9,547 bases of DNA. Source: Nanobdellota archaeon. GTDB taxonomy: Archaea > Nanobdellota > Nanobdellia > Woesearchaeales > GW2011-AR15. Positions 1-5,978 of the stretch are shown piece by piece (within the stretch, counting starts at the first letter, position 1; each line of letters begins with the position of its first letter). Made by a program: the position numbers and the translations under genes. The notes beneath the pieces are model-generated. The model was not told where the DNA came from. It did no database searches and saw only the letters and a list, made by a program, of their open reading frames with translations. The stretch is from NCBI GenBank assembly GCA_013335235.1, contig JAAXVZ010000032.1, positions 1 to 9,547 of the forward strand. Direction: 5' to 3'.

Positions 1-350
1 GTATCGACCAGCATCGCATAGAGCATCTCCATGCCTTTCCTGAATTTCTCATGGTCTTCTGAATTCTTCAGCGCAATCTCGAAAGTATCCATTATCGGAA
101 GGAGCTTCAATGCAAGAGCCGCTCCGCCAAATTCCTGGCAGGCCTTCTTCTCCTGCTCTGTCCTGTTCTTGTAATTGATATATTCTGCCTGGAGCCTCTG
201 GAGCATGTCTGTGAGCTCTGCTATCTTTGCACTTGGCTCTATTTCTTTCTGCTCTTGCCTTTCATCTAGGGCTTCTTTTGCTTCCTTTTTATGCTCATGC
301 TTCTCAGCAGGCACCGGCTCTTCTCTTGCTTCTTCTTTATGCTTTGTCAT
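1..350 (-). CDS. grpE: GrpE, DnaK nucleotide-exchange factor (C-terminus beyond window)
   Basis: GrpE releases ADP from DnaK (Hsp70) in the cytoplasm. Reading the complement from the ATG at 350 gives 116 codons without a stop, running off the left edge. Residues 1-40 are a charged Lys/Glu-rich lead. A long helix follows with the family-typical pattern (LQRLQAEYINYKNRTEQEKK), and then the LLPIMDTFEIALKN and FRKGMEMLYAML segments that mark the start of the GrpE core. The C-terminal beta domain that touches DnaK is outside the window. A GAGG at 356-359 lies 5 nt before the ATG and supports this start. The gene follows groEL after 33 nt and is probably the last visible member of the heat-shock operon. 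A dnaK and dnaJ beyond the edge are expected but not seen. The family call is confident. Confidence 0.88.
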   Translation of the reverse strand, partial: MTKHKEEAREEPVPAEKHEHKKEAKEALDERQEQKEIEPSAKIAELTDMLQRLQAEYINYKNRTEQEKKACQEFGGAALALKLLPIMDTFEIALKNSEDHEKFRKGMEMLYAMLVD

Positions 351-365
351 GTTGTCCTCATAAAT

Positions 366-383
366 AAAAAAAAGGGGAAAAAA
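366..383 (-). terminator. Double T tract between groEL and grpE
   Basis: On the - strand, six T, four C and eight T follow the groEL stop. Archaeal RNA polymerase can terminate or pause at such tracts, so this may lower grpE expression relative to groEL. A perfect ATTTATGAGG follows, which holds the grpE ribosome binding site. Confidence 0.4.
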
Positions 384-2033
384 CTACATCATCCCGCCAT
401 AGGGATTCATGCCTCCCATACCGCCCATGTCTGGCATGGCTGGCTTCCCTTCTTTCTTATCCGGGATGTCTGTCACTACAGCCTCAGTTATGAGGATCAT
501 ACCGCCGATGGATATCGCGTTCTGGAGAGCAGTCCTCGTGACTTTTGTCGGGTCTATGACTCCAGCCTTGAACATGTCCTCGAACCTGTCGCTCTTTGCA
601 TTGTATCCTATATTGTCCTGGGATGCAAGCAGCTTGTCGATGACTATCGAAGGGTCTTTTCCGGCGTTCTTCGCTATGACCTTGACAGGTGCCTGGATCG
701 CCTTCTTTATTATCTCGACACCGATTTGCTGGTCTCCCGGCAGCTTGAGCTCTTCTAGCATCTTCGCTGCTCTCAATAGAGCGACTCCGCCGCCTGCGAT
801 GACGCCTTCCTCGACAGCTGCCTTTGTGGCATGCATTGCGTCGTCGACTCTGGCTTTCCTCTCCTTCATCTCTGTCTCTGTCGCTGCTCCTACATTTATG
901 ACTGCGACGCCGCCAGATAGCTTTGCGAGCCTCTTCTGCAGGTCTTCCTTGTCATACTTGCTGTCAGTCGCCTTGATCTGGCCCTCGAGTAGGTTTATCC
1001 TTGCCTTGATCTTCTTTGCGTCTCCCTGGCCGCCGACAATGATTGTCTTGTCCTTGTCGACCTTGATCTTCTTTGCCCTTCCGAGGTCTGTGATCCTTGT
1101 TGTCTCGAGCTTCATGCCCTTGTCTTCAGAGACGACTTTTCCGCCTGTCAGGACTGCGATGTCTTCCAGCATCTGCTTCTGGTCATCACCGAATCCTGGC
1201 GCCTTGACTGCGCATGCCTTCAAAGCTCCTCTTATCATGTTAAGGACAAGAGTTGCTAGAGCCTCGCCTTCGACATCCTCTGCGATTATCACAAGAGGTG
1301 CGCCCTGCTGCGCAATCTGCTCAAGGACTGGCAATAGCTCCTTCATGTTCGAGACTTTCTTGTCGTAGATGAGGATATATGGGTCGTCCAGTTCAGTAGT
1401 CATCTTCTCAGCATTTGTGACCATGTATGGAGAGACAAAGCCTTTGTCGAACTGCATCCCTTCGACAACATCAAGTGTCGTCTCCATGGATTTTGCTTCC
1501 TCGACTGTTATGACTCCGTTATTCCCGACCTTCTCCATTGCGTCAGCAAGGAGCTTTCCGATCTGCTCATCATTGTTCGCTGAGATTGTCGCGACCTGTA
1601 TTATCTTCTCTTTATCATTCACTGGAACGCTCTTTGCTTTCAGGAATGAGACGATCTTCTCGCCTGCGACCTCTATGCCGAGCTTGATCTCTGTTGCAGA
1701 AGAGCCAGCTGTTATGTTCCTGATGCCTTCCTTGATTATATTTGAGGATAGGACGATTGCAGTTGTTGTTCCGTCTCCTGCGACATCCTGTGTCTTCTCA
1801 GCAACTTCTTTTAATAGCTGCGCGCCGATGTTCTCAAACTTGTCTTCAAGCTCGATCTCTTTTGCGATCGTGACACCATCATTGATGATGGTCGGGCTTC
1901 CGAAGCCGCTGTCCAATGCTACGCATCTTCCTTTCGGACCGAGGGTCACGCTGACAGCGTTCGACATCTTTGTCACGCCTTCTAATATCTTTGCTCTTGC
2001 AGCATCATCGAATAATATCTGTTTTGCTCCCAT
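384..2033 (-). CDS. groEL: GroEL, group I (bacterial-type) chaperonin Hsp60
   Basis: This is the ATP-driven folding chamber, a double heptamer capped by GroES in the cytoplasm. From the ATG at 2033 the protein has 549 residues, the usual length. It opens MGAKQILFDD, lining up with E. coli MAAKDVKFGN. VTLGPKGR and the ATPase motif GDGTTT (Asp87 in this numbering) are intact. The apical and intermediate segments (VIIAEDVEGEAL, CAVKAPGFGD) and the Gly/Met-rich C-terminal tail are present. An ATG 6 nt earlier (2039) is in frame, but it sits 1 nt after the GGTGG site and overlaps the groES stop. The 2033 start has 7-nt spacing and is preferred. It is a group I chaperonin, not the archaeal thermosome, so it is probably a transferred gene as in Methanosarcina. 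Confidence 0.97.
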   Translation of the reverse strand: MGAKQILFDDAARAKILEGVTKMSNAVSVTLGPKGRCVALDSGFGSPTIINDGVTIAKEIELEDKFENIGAQLLKEVAEKTQDVAGDGTTTAIVLSSNIIKEGIRNITAGSSATEIKLGIEVAGEKIVSFLKAKSVPVNDKEKIIQVATISANNDEQIGKLLADAMEKVGNNGVITVEEAKSMETTLDVVEGMQFDKGFVSPYMVTNAEKMTTELDDPYILIYDKKVSNMKELLPVLEQIAQQGAPLVIIAEDVEGEALATLVLNMIRGALKACAVKAPGFGDDQKQMLEDIAVLTGGKVVSEDKGMKLETTRITDLGRAKKIKVDKDKTIIVGGQGDAKKIKARINLLEGQIKATDSKYDKEDLQKRLAKLSGGVAVINVGAATETEMKERKARVDDAMHATKAAVEEGVIAGGGVALLRAAKMLEELKLPGDQQIGVEIIKKAIQAPVKVIAKNAGKDPSIVIDKLLASQDNIGYNAKSDRFEDMFKAGVIDPTKVTRTALQNAISIGGMILITEAVVTDIPDKKEGKPAMPDMGGMGGMNPYGGMM

Positions 2034-2035
2034 AT

Positions 2036-2299
2036 TCATTCCACCTTCGCTAGTATATCTTTAATATCAATCACAAGGTGCTTCTTGCCGTCGATCTTGA
2101 TCTCTGTGCCGCCGAAGCTCTCGTATAAGACCTTGTCTCCCACCTTAAGTGGCATTTCTTTTGCATCGCTGACAGCGATGACTTCAGCCTCTAGGGGCTT
2201 GTCTTTTGCAGAGTCTGGTATATACAGACCTGACTTTGTCTTCTCTTCCATCTCGATTGGCCTTATTACGGCCCTGTTTCCTAGTGGTTTTAGTTTCAT
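2036..2299 (-). CDS. groES: GroES, co-chaperonin Hsp10
   Basis: GroES forms the heptameric lid of GroEL. The 87-residue protein is slightly shorter than the usual 94-97. It opens KLKPLGNRAVIRP and carries the mobile loop around residues 17-33 (EEKTKSGLYIPDSAKDK), which binds the GroEL apical domains. It ends with the expected beta barrel (VGDKVLYESFGGTEIKIDG). GGTGA at 2307-2311, 7 nt before the ATG, is a good ribosome binding site. The stop codon is 2 nt before the preferred groEL start, or overlaps the earlier in-frame ATG as ATGA. Either arrangement indicates translational coupling. The gene follows htpX after 17 nt, so they are almost certainly on one mRNA. Confidence 0.96.
   Translation of the reverse strand: MKLKPLGNRAVIRPIEMEEKTKSGLYIPDSAKDKPLEAEVIAVSDAKEMPLKVGDKVLYESFGGTEIKIDGKKHLVIDIKDILAKVE
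2041..2045 (-). promoter_or_regulatory. Ribosome binding site of groEL inside the groES 3' end
   Basis: GGTGG in the last codons of groES is 7 nt before the ATG at 2033 and only 1 nt before the ATG at 2039. The spacing and the alignment to other GroEL N-termini both favour 2033. Confidence 0.6.
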
Positions 2300-2316
2300 G
2301 TTTCCATCACCTTTTC

Positions 2317-3174
2317 TTATAGCTTCATACTGTGTAGTTTCGCAACCCTGTCTTTTGTGCTTGGGTGCGTTGAAAATAAATTCAAAAGCGCATTTCCCTT
2401 GAACGGGTTTGTTATGAATAATGATGCTGTTGTCGAGTTTCCCATACCCATGGGATGCATCTTCACTCCTGCTTCAATCTTCAGGAGCGCGTCTGCAAGG
2501 GCTTTTGGATCCCTGACTATCTTTGCGCCAGATTCGTCAGCCAAGAACTCTCGTGACCTTGAGATAGCGAGCTGCAGCAGCGTGGCTATCAGCGGAGTGA
2601 GTATCGCCAGCACTAAGAGTTCAATCAACGATGATCCTCCGTCCCTGTCATCCCTGCCGCCAAAACCTCCAAAGATAGCAGCCCATCTTGCCATCGATGC
2701 GACATAGGATATGACACCTGCGATAGTCGCTGCAATGGTTGTTATGAGAGTATCCCTGTTCTTTATATGGGACAGCTCATGAGCTAAAACTGCCCTAAGC
2801 TCCCTTTCATCCAGCAAATCCAGTATCCCTTCTGTGCATGCAACAGCAGAATGGCTTGGGCTTCTTCCAGTCGCAAATGCATTAGGGTTCTTGGATGGGA
2901 TTATATACACGCGTGGCATCGGAAGGTCAGCCTTCCTTGCGACTTCCTTGACATGATTATATAATGGCGATCCTTTCTCCACTTCTTTTGCCTGATACAT
3001 CATCAGGACAATCTTGTCTGCGAACCAGAACATCACAAGGTTCATGATAAGGACTATGACTAATGCGACAGTCAATCCAGATGCGCCGCCTATAAGCTGG
3101 CCTACCCAAAGCATCAAACCTGTCAGCGCTCCTAATAGCACGACTGTCTTCAATTGATTCCCTAACCCGCCCAT
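2317..3174 (-). CDS. htpX: HtpX, membrane zinc metalloprotease (M48 family)
   Basis: HtpX is an integral membrane protease that degrades misfolded membrane proteins under heat or envelope stress. The predicted 285 residues match the usual length. Two hydrophobic segments fall at about 10-30 and 35-58 and another pair at about 143-169 and 183-206. The zinc site is HELSH (His132, Glu133, His136), with the third ligand Glu209 in SREFLADESG. The conserved NPNAFATGR precedes the active site. The reading frame extends to an ATG at 3189, but GAGGGGAGG at 3179-3187 lies between that ATG and the one at 3174 and is correctly spaced only for 3174, so the later start is chosen. hsp20 lies upstream and groES 17 nt downstream, which groups membrane and cytosolic protein quality control on one transcript. 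Confidence 0.95.
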   Translation of the reverse strand: MGGLGNQLKTVVLLGALTGLMLWVGQLIGGASGLTVALVIVLIMNLVMFWFADKIVLMMYQAKEVEKGSPLYNHVKEVARKADLPMPRVYIIPSKNPNAFATGRSPSHSAVACTEGILDLLDERELRAVLAHELSHIKNRDTLITTIAATIAGVISYVASMARWAAIFGGFGGRDDRDGGSSLIELLVLAILTPLIATLLQLAISRSREFLADESGAKIVRDPKALADALLKIEAGVKMHPMGMGNSTTASLFITNPFKGNALLNLFSTHPSTKDRVAKLHSMKL

Positions 3175-3178
3175 TTTT

Positions 3179-3187
3179 CCTCCCCTC
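3179..3187 (-). promoter_or_regulatory. Ribosome binding site that fixes the htpX start
   Basis: GAGGGGAGG on the - strand is separated by four A residues from the ATG at 3174. It lies inside the first codons of the longer reading frame (ATG at 3189), so it can serve only the downstream ATG. It removes five residues from the longest possible HtpX. Confidence 0.75.
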
Positions 3188-3213
3188 ATAAATAAATAAT
3201 AAAAAACCGAAGC

Positions 3214-3663
3214 TTACTTGACATCGATTCTTTTCCTGTTCACTGTTTCTTTTTCCTTCTTTGGAATCTCAACCCTGAGAACGCCATCCTTGTACTCAGC
3301 CTGCGCCTTGTCAGCCATGACTTCCTTTGGCAGCGGTATCGTCCTGAAGTAGGACTGCCTACTGTAAGAAGACATGTTCCTGTCCTCTTTCTTAGTCTCA
3401 GACTCTACTTTCAGCTCAATAGACTTGTCTCCTACATGAAGGTCTATGTCTTTTTTCTCTACGCCAGGCAGCTCAAATGCCGCGACAATAGCGCTTTCAG
3501 TCTCGTGGAGATGGCATACAGGGACTCTTGCGCCAGCCTTCACTGGCTGCATTGTGCCGCCGTAGCCCAGCATCTTTCTCTGGCTTGGCCCGAAGTTGGC
3601 TGTAAAGAGCCTGTCCATCTCTTCATGCATCCTTTCCAGTTCGTCGAACGGATCCCAATACAT
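3214..3663 (-). CDS. Small heat-shock protein, Hsp20/alpha-crystallin family
   Basis: This is an ATP-independent holdase that oligomerises and keeps unfolding proteins soluble. Its 149 residues are typical. The N-terminal arm (1-45) includes DPFDELERMHEEMDRLF, a common archaeal/bacterial Hsp20 opening. The alpha-crystallin domain spans about 46-137, with FELPGVEKKDID (63-74) and the diagnostic GVLRVEIPK (127-135). The C-terminal tail ends with the I-x-I/V motif as IDV (146-148), which docks neighbouring dimers. GGAGGTG at 3671-3677, 7 nt before the ATG, supports the start. It is the first gene of the leftward heat-shock operon, directly below the TATA box and the candidate operator. A T tract after its stop may limit read-through into htpX. 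Confidence 0.95.
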   Translation of the reverse strand: MYWDPFDELERMHEEMDRLFTANFGPSQRKMLGYGGTMQPVKAGARVPVCHLHETESAIVAAFELPGVEKKDIDLHVGDKSIELKVESETKKEDRNMSSYSRQSYFRTIPLPKEVMADKAQAEYKDGVLRVEIPKKEKETVNRKRIDVK

Positions 3664-3670
3664 TTTGTTG

Positions 3671-3677
3671 CACCTCC
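3671..3677 (-). promoter_or_regulatory. Ribosome binding site of hsp20
   Basis: GGAGGTG on the - strand lies 7 nt before the hsp20 ATG, a near-perfect match to the 16S rRNA 3' end. It shows that this operon is read from a leadered mRNA of about 25 nt, unlike the leaderless + strand genes. Confidence 0.8.
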
Positions 3678-3707
3678 AAAATTTATTTGCTATGGTAAAA
3701 AGAACTT

Positions 3708-3717
3708 CTTTATAAAG
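3708..3717 (-). promoter_or_regulatory. TATA box of the hsp20-htpX-groES-groEL-grpE operon
   Basis: CTTTATAAAG is a perfect 10-bp palindrome matching the archaeal box A. On the - strand it is preceded by the purine-rich ACACAAA, a plausible BRE. A start about 25 nt downstream (near 3688) would give a 5' leader of about 25 nt containing the GGAGGTG site. The strand is assigned from gene orientation, since the palindrome itself is symmetric. Confidence 0.7.
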
Positions 3718-3722
3718 TTTGT

Positions 3723-3758
3723 GTTGAACTTAAATCAACAAGGTTGATGTTAATCAAT
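3723..3758. promoter_or_regulatory. Candidate heat-shock operator: alternating GTTGA/TCAAC half-sites
   Basis: Four half-sites alternate in orientation: GTTGA (3723-3727), TCAAC (3735-3739), GTTGA (3743-3747) and TCAAT (3754-3758). The inner pair forms a perfect ATCAAC-aag-GTTGAT inverted repeat (3734-3748). The outer pairs read as GTTGA-N7-TCAAC and GTTGA-N6-TCAAT, repeated at about 20 bp, close to two helical turns. The cluster abuts the BRE/TATA of hsp20. The published Archaeoglobus HSR1 site (CTAAC-N5-GTTAG) has a related look but is not the same. Binding by any protein is inference. Confidence 0.5.
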
Positions 3759-3820
3759 CTATTTATAAATAAATATTATTTTTTGTCTCAAGCAGCATAA
3801 TATCTTTATCTTACAGTTCA

Positions 3821-3832
3821 TTTTTTATATAA
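3821..3832 (+). promoter_or_regulatory. TATA box of the methyltransferase-like gene
   Basis: TTTTTTATATAA is centred about 23-25 nt before the ATG at 3851, and there is no Shine-Dalgarno between them. This predicts a leaderless mRNA starting at or next to the ATG. It is divergent from the hsp20 promoter, about 110 bp away. Confidence 0.65.
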
Positions 3833-3850
3833 CCTGCTTACCCACCAGTC

Positions 3851-4600
3851 ATGCAGCTTTCAGGACTCAGCGATAATGAATTGGAGACTTTGCTTCATGA
3901 TCCTAGCTCGCATATATGGGGCACAACCTGGTGGAGCAGGAACATTGCCGGATTCATAGAATTGGAGAAGCGCATGAGCAGGTTCGATGATAAGGTCCAT
4001 GTATCCCTGATTGGACCTGGCTTAGATGATATCAACTATCTTCGCATCGACAGAAAACCATGCATGTCAAAGTGGTCATGGGACTATCCTCTCTTGCTGA
4101 ATGTCGTCGAGCGTGAAAGCAGGAAGCATCATTTTGATTATGACTTAAATGTCATCGATTTAAACCCGATCATACTTGAAGCGCTGAAAAGGCAAGACTC
4201 ATTTCCGCTGCCTGTGGGTGCAGGTACAGGCTATCTTGATCCGGCAGGCGCAGACCTTTTTTTCAGGAGATTGGCTACACTCTATACGCATCAAAGGGTC
4301 GAAGCATCATCTCCGAAGATGAATATGTATACTGTCCCTTGCGAGATGAGGGGAAAAACAGTTTTTCAAGAGAGGGATATGCAGGAAGGGAGATTGCCTG
4401 AGAGCCATGTGACAATTGCGCTGAATTGCATCCCTTATTGCGATGACACTAGAAAAGCGTCAGAGAATATAGCAAATGCGTTATTGCCAGGCGGGCTATT
4501 GCTTTCAGATTCAGAGCATTTTCATTATAGGGGGGATCTCTTTCCATTTCCAGGCACGAAGCATCTCAAAGGTTGTGCCCTCTATATGAAAGCAGACTGA
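3851..4600 (+). CDS. Putative SAM-dependent methyltransferase-like protein, substrate unknown
   Basis: The 249-residue protein has the layout of a class I Rossmann methyltransferase. A glycine-containing strand-loop at 50-59 (HVSLIGPGLD) resembles motif I, and VIDLNPIIL (101-109) has the acidic residue expected to bind the SAM ribose (Asp103). A late VTIALNCIPYC (187-197) followed by ALLPGGLLL (210-218) resembles the strand 4/5 region of CheR-like or small-molecule methyltransferases. The order fits, but motif I is weak (GPG rather than GxGxG) and no substrate-specific signature is recognised. The N-terminus is rich in Trp and His. The gene has its own TATA box and no SD. It could be an inactive or specialised member of the fold. 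Confidence 0.6.
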   Translation: MQLSGLSDNELETLLHDPSSHIWGTTWWSRNIAGFIELEKRMSRFDDKVHVSLIGPGLDDINYLRIDRKPCMSKWSWDYPLLLNVVERESRKHHFDYDLNVIDLNPIILEALKRQDSFPLPVGAGTGYLDPAGADLFFRRLATLYTHQRVEASSPKMNMYTVPCEMRGKTVFQERDMQEGRLPESHVTIALNCIPYCDDTRKASENIANALLPGGLLLSDSEHFHYRGDLFPFPGTKHLKGCALYMKAD

Positions 4601-4605
4601 AAAGA

Positions 4606-4615
4606 TTTTTAAATA
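4606..4615 (+). promoter_or_regulatory. TATA box that sets the start of the winged-helix regulator
   Basis: TTTTTAAATA lies just after the stop of the upstream gene and is centred about 26 nt before the ATG at 4636. It implies a leaderless transcript from 4636, and makes the in-frame ATG at 4573, upstream of the TATA box, unlikely to be used. Confidence 0.65.
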
Positions 4616-4635
4616 TCCCTCACTCTAACTTATTT

Positions 4636-5043
4636 ATGTCTGTCAAGAAAACCAGCATCATCATCCGCAGATCGCTCAGGCCGGAGTCTGAGAACATGAA
4701 CGATGAGCTCCAATGGTTCTGCGACACTCTCGGGCTTTTCGGGACACGTGACAAGGACAAGAGCTGCTTTAGGCTTTTTGTCGTGATGCTGAGGGGGATG
4801 AGGCAGAACAATGGCATGACAAGCGATGAGCTCGCTGAGAAAGTTGGCCTCTCCCGTGGTACAGTTGTCCATCACCTGCATAAGCTGATAGGTTCAGGCC
4901 TCGTGAAGCAGGAGATGAACCATTACATGCTCAGGGTCAACAATCTTTCTACATTGATCGATGAGGTAGAAAAGGATATCATAACCACGATGGATGAGCT
5001 CAGGAAGAGCGCAGGGGAGCTTGACGGAAGGCTGAAACCCTGA
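4636..5043 (+). CDS. Winged helix-turn-helix transcriptional regulator (ArsR-like)
   Basis: This is a 135-residue DNA-binding protein. Residues 62-90 form a clear helix-turn-helix (TSDELAEKVGLSRGTVVHHL followed by HKLIGSGLV). A short wing follows (91-100), then a C-terminal amphipathic helix (about 103-130) suited to dimerisation. Residues 25-55 (LQWFCDTLGLFGTRDKDKSC) form an N-terminal helical segment that I associate with a family of archaeal winged-helix proteins; that association is from memory and untested. The frame is open to an ATG at 4573, but the TATA box at 4606-4615 places transcription start at 4636. It lies about 1 kb from the hsp20 operon, with one gene between, and is the only regulator in the window, so it is the best candidate to bind the hsp20 operator (inference). 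Confidence 0.82.
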   Translation: MSVKKTSIIIRRSLRPESENMNDELQWFCDTLGLFGTRDKDKSCFRLFVVMLRGMRQNNGMTSDELAEKVGLSRGTVVHHLHKLIGSGLVKQEMNHYMLRVNNLSTLIDEVEKDIITTMDELRKSAGELDGRLKP

Positions 5044-5072
5044 TATGCGTATTCTGTTATCATTCTTCCGTA

Positions 5073-5084
5073 AGGTTTTTAATT
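5073..5084 (+). promoter_or_regulatory. TATA box that sets the start of the AviRa-like gene
   Basis: AGGTTTTTAATT resembles the box at 4606 and is centred about 25 nt before the in-frame ATG at 5105. It argues for a leaderless start there rather than at the ATG at 5045, which is upstream of the box. Confidence 0.6.
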
Positions 5085-5104
5085 ACTGCATCAACACCTC
5101 CTGC

Positions 5105-5866
5105 ATGGTATTTGATGAGGCAGTCTTTCCTTTGCTGAGCCCGGGATATGTATTTGAGATGTCAAGCCGGATCAGGTTCAGTCCCAGGGCGGTTTATGAG
5201 GTCACATCTTTTCTGATAGAGGAGGGGATTGTCACTGAAAAGACCTCTGTATATGATCCCTTTTGCGGGAATGGTACGCTTTTATATACGCTGTCCCTTC
5301 TTTTCCCGGACATATTCCACACAGTTATAGGGTCGGACGCAAAGCCAGGGGCTGTGAAGACAACAGGCAGGAACCTGTCACTGACGCGGACTGAAGGGTT
5401 AAATGATGAGATTGAAAGGCTAGAGGAAAAACTGACTCGTCCTTCATCAAGGCAAATCTCCAAATCAGACTATCGGCGGCTGGATGCATTGAATGCATTG
5501 AAGCCGTATATACCTGGTCATACTTTAGGCACATCCATGAAGGTGTTCCAGGGCAATGTGTTCAGGCAAGGCTATGCTGACGATTATGTCTTGCCTGGTT
5601 CAGTCGACCTTGTCTTCTCTGACCCTCCGTACTGCAATGCGTGCCCCTGGTACCTCCCAGACGGCCGCGCAGTCAAATCTCTGGAGAGGCAGGATCCTTT
5701 CGGGAGCTTAAGGCCTTACATCAGAAATGATAGCAAGCTGGTTCTGTTTTATGAGAAAGGCGCCATCCCAAGACTGGATGGGCTCGATGTGCTCGCAAGG
5801 AAGATCCACCATGGCCATGCAATAGATAGGGAGGTATACATCTGTGAGATGAAAGCCAGGCCATGA
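5105..5866 (+). CDS. AviRa-like rRNA methyltransferase
   Basis: This 253-residue SAM-dependent RNA methyltransferase is counted from the ATG at 5105. The SAM motif DPFCGNGTLL (51-60) is followed by IGSDAKP (75-81, with the acidic residue that binds the ribose). A long charged helical insertion, GLNDEIERLEEKLTRPS (about 98-114), comes next, and then the catalytic-type DPPYCNA (173-179). The insertion and spacing match AviRa, the avilamycin-resistance enzyme that methylates a guanine in domain V of 23S rRNA. The four residues DPPY are also typical of enzymes that methylate exocyclic amines. The frame extends upstream to an ATG at 5045, but the TATA box favours 5105. Whether it modifies the AviRa site is unknown, and housekeeping rRNA modification is more likely than resistance. 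A tRNA promoter begins right after its stop. Confidence 0.72.
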   Translation: MVFDEAVFPLLSPGYVFEMSSRIRFSPRAVYEVTSFLIEEGIVTEKTSVYDPFCGNGTLLYTLSLLFPDIFHTVIGSDAKPGAVKTTGRNLSLTRTEGLNDEIERLEEKLTRPSSRQISKSDYRRLDALNALKPYIPGHTLGTSMKVFQGNVFRQGYADDYVLPGSVDLVFSDPPYCNACPWYLPDGRAVKSLERQDPFGSLRPYIRNDSKLVLFYEKGAIPRLDGLDVLARKIHHGHAIDREVYICEMKARP

Positions 5867-5870
5867 GCAA

Positions 5871-5882
5871 ACTTTTAAAAAC
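5871..5882 (+). promoter_or_regulatory. TATA box of the tRNA-Ala/tRNA-Thr unit
   Basis: ACTTTTAAAAAC begins 5 nt after the upstream stop codon and is centred about 30 nt before the tRNA-Ala 5' end, leaving a leader of about 5 nt. No comparable TATA box precedes tRNA-Thr, which suggests that both tRNAs and the spacer between them form one transcript. Confidence 0.6.
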
Positions 5883-5906
5883 AGTCGATTATTCTTGAAG
5901 GAACAC

Positions 5907-5978
5907 GGGCTCGTGGCGAATCGGTATCGCGCCCCTTTGGCTGAGGGGAGGCATCGGGTTCAATTCCCGACGAGTCCA
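5907..5978 (+). tRNA. tRNA-Ala (anticodon GGC)
   Basis: A full cloverleaf of 72 nt folds by eye. The acceptor is GGGCTCG/CGAGTCC, with a G3-T70 wobble, the classic alanine identity element. The D stem is GCGA/TCGC with GG in the loop. The anticodon stem CCCCT/AGGGG holds the 7-nt loop TTGGCTG, giving anticodon GGC. The variable loop has 5 nt, and the T arm is TCGGG/CCCGA with loop TTCAATT. The discriminator is A73 and no CCA is encoded (the CCA seen is C71-C72-A73). Position 37 is T, where a purine is normal. Alanine is assigned from the anticodon and G3-U70 together. The last 13 nt recur 103 nt downstream. Confidence 0.85.

Noticed and set aside
409..2064. Long + strand frames opposite groEL (319 and 231 codons)
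   Set aside because: Their Ser/Pro/Ala-rich composition is what the complement of groEL codons gives. groEL itself is unambiguous.
3723..3758. CIRCE element for HrcA
   Set aside because: The CIRCE consensus TTAGCACTC-N9-GAGTGCTAA is absent. The half-sites here are GTTGA/TCAAC.
4620..4881. Two - strand frames opposite the winged-helix gene
   Set aside because: They are antisense to a clear HTH protein and show no ribosome site or recognisable domain.
5976..5978. Encoded CCA tail on tRNA-Ala
   Set aside because: These bases are C71, C72 and discriminator A73 of the acceptor stem. The CCA tail must be added after transcription.
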